Assembly: GCA_002337125.1 (NCBI GenBank)
Contig: DDFJ01000004.1
Span: 1,663,889-1,727,888 of the forward strand
DNA: 64,000 nt
Direction: 5' to 3'
Origin: Chitinophagaceae bacterium UBA1931
Lineage (GTDB): Bacteria; Bacteroidota; Bacteroidia; Chitinophagales; Chitinophagaceae
In this document: positions 62,038-64,000 of the stretch, in pieces
Numbering within the stretch: the first letter of the stretch is position 1
Layout: each line of letters begins with the position of its first letter
Notes under the pieces: generated by a model
Seen by the model: the letters and a program-made list of their open reading frames with translations, nothing else
The model's database searches: none
Told to the model about the DNA's origin: nothing
Program-made: the position numbers and the translations under genes

Positions 62038-63471
62038 TTATTTCTTCAAAGCCGGCTTACCTGTAAAACTGATCAGCTTCACCCCTTCTGTATTGTGTTG
62101 CTCAATTGCTTCATTAAAATAAGATTGCCTGTTTTCGCCCCACTGAACTGAACAGTTGCGAAGCATGATGTTGGTTGCCGTATCAAAATAAAAACCACTG
62201 GTGCTTCCTTTTACAAAACCATCCACTGCACAAGGACGGCGATCGTACACGCCTCCGGGAACAGTTGTTGTTTTATCAATGAACACATCCACCTGGTCAA
62301 ATACAATACCCTGTATTTTATCGCTTGATTCAGCACTAACATACACACCGTTTTCGCTGTAACATTTTATGTTGCTGAAAGAAATATTTTTCACCACACC
62401 CACTTTTCCTTCCGTTGCTCCTTTGGGAAAACGCCAGTTGGCATCTTTGTGATTGATTTTTGCACGGCGGTAAGCAGTAATATAAATGGGTTCTGCTTTG
62501 CCCCACCACACATCACTGAACAAATGACCTTCAATGATCATGTTGGAGAATACCACATCCATCACCACACCTTCATCCCTGTTCTGAATGCCCACACCAC
62601 GATTACTTTTTTTGATGATGCAGTTGTTGAACAACACCTGGCGTATGGTATCCATATTCTCCGAACCAATTTTAATAGCACAGCTTCTTGATGTCATGGT
62701 GCAATTGGTAACTGTAATATTTTCACAGCGGCCAAACTCTTCATACTCTCTCCTGTTTTTTAAACAGATACAATCATCCCCACTTTCAATGTAACAATCA
62801 CTGATGCGAACATTCTTACTGTGATCCACATCAATACCATCGCTGTTGCGCACTTTTAAACTGTTGAGTAAAGTGATGCCGCTGATGACCACATCATTGC
62901 AACCCACCAGGTGAATGGTCCAGTAAGCTGAGTTGCCAATCTTTGCATCATGAATGCGGATGTTTTTTCCATTGATGATGGTAAGCACATGCGGACGGGG
63001 ATCAAGCACATTAAACGGTTTGAGTTCATACGAATCTTCGAGTTCAGCACCCATAAATGAAATGCCATTGCCGTTGATTTCTCCTGTGCCTGTAATACTG
63101 AAGTTGCTGATATTTTCTCCACTGAGCCACATGGTTCCTTCGCCGGGGTTTTCACGAAAAGCACTTTTGGTATAAATTTTTTCATCAGGATTGGCCAGCA
63201 GTTTTGCGCCACCCTGCAAATGCAGTTCAACATTGGACCGCAATTGCAAAGGACCTGACATATAAACAAAGGGCGCAGTAAACAATACTGTTCCTCCACC
63301 TGCTGCAGTGCATGCATCCATTGCTTTTTGAATTGCTGCAGCATCATCGGTTAATCCATCACCCACTGCACCAAAATCGTTCACCGAAAAAATTTTCTGA
63401 CGGTTGTTTTGCTGTGCATCAACATTAATACTCACTACTAAAAAAAGAATTGCTGCTATGATTTTGTTCAT
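62038..63471 (-). CDS. Glycoside hydrolase family 28 (polygalacturonase-like)
   Basis: 477 residues with signal peptide (about 1-19). The N-terminal FSVNDFGAVGDGLTDDAAAI motif and a right-handed beta-helix pattern mark the pectinase fold. Catalytic-region motifs are NSDGID (209-214) and GDDC (231-234). In place of the usual G(H)G motif the sequence is SRSCAIKIGS, so the catalytic set is not the textbook one, as in many Bacteroidota GH28 enzymes. It starts 10 nt after the GH92 gene, indicating an operon for glycan breakdown in the periplasm or outside the cell. Confidence 0.88.
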   Translation of the reverse strand: MNKIIAAILFLVVSINVDAQQNNRQKIFSVNDFGAVGDGLTDDAAAIQKAMDACTAAGGGTVLFTAPFVYMSGPLQLRSNVELHLQGGAKLLANPDEKIYTKSAFRENPGEGTMWLSGENISNFSITGTGEINGNGISFMGAELEDSYELKPFNVLDPRPHVLTIINGKNIRIHDAKIGNSAYWTIHLVGCNDVVISGITLLNSLKVRNSDGIDVDHSKNVRISDCYIESGDDCICLKNRREYEEFGRCENITVTNCTMTSRSCAIKIGSENMDTIRQVLFNNCIIKKSNRGVGIQNRDEGVVMDVVFSNMIIEGHLFSDVWWGKAEPIYITAYRRAKINHKDANWRFPKGATEGKVGVVKNISFSNIKCYSENGVYVSAESSDKIQGIVFDQVDVFIDKTTTVPGGVYDRRPCAVDGFVKGSTSGFYFDTATNIMLRNCSVQWGENRQSYFNEAIEQHNTEGVKLISFTGKPALKK

Positions 63472-63481
63472 GTGTTTGTTT

Positions 63482-64000
63482 TTAGTTGTTTAACCCTGCT
63501 GCCCTGTTTTGCAGCATTGATCCCCATGCCGATGGTTTTTCCTGCAGGTAAATATCCAGTGTTCCGCCCTGCTGTAACATCTGGTACGTAATATAATTTT
63601 TGCTGTACAGTTGCCCGTTCCATTTTACTTTGCTGATAAATCCAGCCTTTGCAGATGTTTTATGCGTGATGAGTTTTACTGTTTTATTTGCTGATAAATG
63701 CATCTCCACTTCATCAAACAAAGGTGTACACAACTGGTAATTGTTTGATACCGGGTCAACAGGATAAAATCCCATTGCTGCAAATACATACCATGCACTC
63801 ATTTGCCCTGCATCATCATTGCCACTTAATCCGCCTGCACCATTGCTGTATTCTTCTTTAAGAATTTTCTTCACCACCTGCTGTGTTTTCCATGGCGCTG
63901 CTGTGTAATTGTATAAAAAAGGAATCTGATGACCGGGTTCATTTCCATGCCAGTATTCATCTTTGGCAAATAAACTATCCAGTGCATTTTCCAATTCTTT
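63482..64000 (-). CDS. GH92 alpha-mannosidase, C-terminal fragment (runs off the window)
   Basis: 172 codons are visible; the frame is open at the right edge, so the N-terminus lies outside. The conserved GH92 segments EYWHGNEPGHQIPFLYNY, GGLSGNDDAGQMSAWYVF and AMGFYPVDP are present. They include the acidic residues of GNEPGHQ and NDDAGQ used for calcium-dependent catalysis in this exo-alpha-mannosidase family. It is the upstream partner of the GH28 gene. Confidence 0.93.
   Translation of the reverse strand, partial: KELENALDSLFAKDEYWHGNEPGHQIPFLYNYTAAPWKTQQVVKKILKEEYSNGAGGLSGNDDAGQMSAWYVFAAMGFYPVDPVSNNYQLCTPLFDEVEMHLSANKTVKLITHKTSAKAGFISKVKWNGQLYSKNYITYQMLQQGGTLDIYLQEKPSAWGSMLQNRAAGLNN

Noticed and set aside
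61919..62122. A 67-codon plus-strand frame
   Set aside because: It overlaps the 3' end of the GH28 gene on the other strand and has no protein-like motif.

Overview
The window looks like a chromosomal segment of a Bacteroidota species, most likely of the Chitinophagaceae. The basis is: TAnnTTTG promoter boxes in front of many genes, weak or absent Shine-Dalgarno sequences, a type IX secretion (type B) sorting domain with SprB-like repeats, DUF5916 and GYF_2 proteins, GH92/GH28 hydrolases, and protein sequences that resemble that family by recall. The assignment is inferred, since no search was run.

Layout. 1-6.0 kb (minus strand): the translation operon rimP-nusA-infB, with surA behind a hairpin and its own promoter. 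6.1-11.8 kb: housekeeping genes (HAD phosphatase, outer-membrane barrel, hflX plus a Rieske protein), two tRNA genes (CAU, and Asn GUU), and two cold-shock genes lying between two copies of the sequence at the 3' end of tRNA-Asn. 11.9-18.0 kb (minus): DUF5916 protein, acyltransferase and an octaheme cytochrome lipoprotein with TPRs. 18.0-20.6 kb: a PAS protein with a degenerate kinase core, with copies of a 188-nt dispersed repeat on both sides. 20.6-23.0 kb (minus): a small-gene cassette (HTH, two-TM protein, DUF5675, unknown) whose spacers carry short tandem repeats of exact period 7 or 10, each with a different unit.

23.1-25.3 kb holds a hypothetical gene, a GYF_2 membrane protein and a GIY-YIG nuclease. 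25.7-42.5 kb (minus) is the most unusual part: seven genes with gaps or overlaps of at most about 20 nt. In transcription order they are a giant helicase with a DUF1998-like region and a Vsr-like nuclease tail, a SNF2 helicase, a DUF1016 nuclease, an N6-adenine methylase, an SMC-like ATPase, an HNH nuclease and a PD-(D/E)XK nuclease. The first four resemble a class 1 DISARM-like array and the last three a Septu-like ATPase-nuclease module, so this appears to be a composite anti-phage operon. A 9-bp inverted repeat just upstream is a candidate operator.

43.0-47.5 kb (minus): FMN reductase, CPBP protease, and a three-gene operon coding for a membrane-anchored pYEATS-like protein, a small beta protein and an outer-membrane protein. 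48.0-56.0 kb (plus): a large T9SS adhesin, a serine hydrolase, YccF, a carboxypeptidase-regulatory-domain protein and a membrane protein. 56.0-59.2 kb: a copper unit of HMA-AraC regulator, copA P-type ATPase and HMA chaperone. 59.2-64.0 kb (minus): CHASE-PAS histidine kinase, YqgE/AlgH, and a GH92-GH28 pair running off the right edge.
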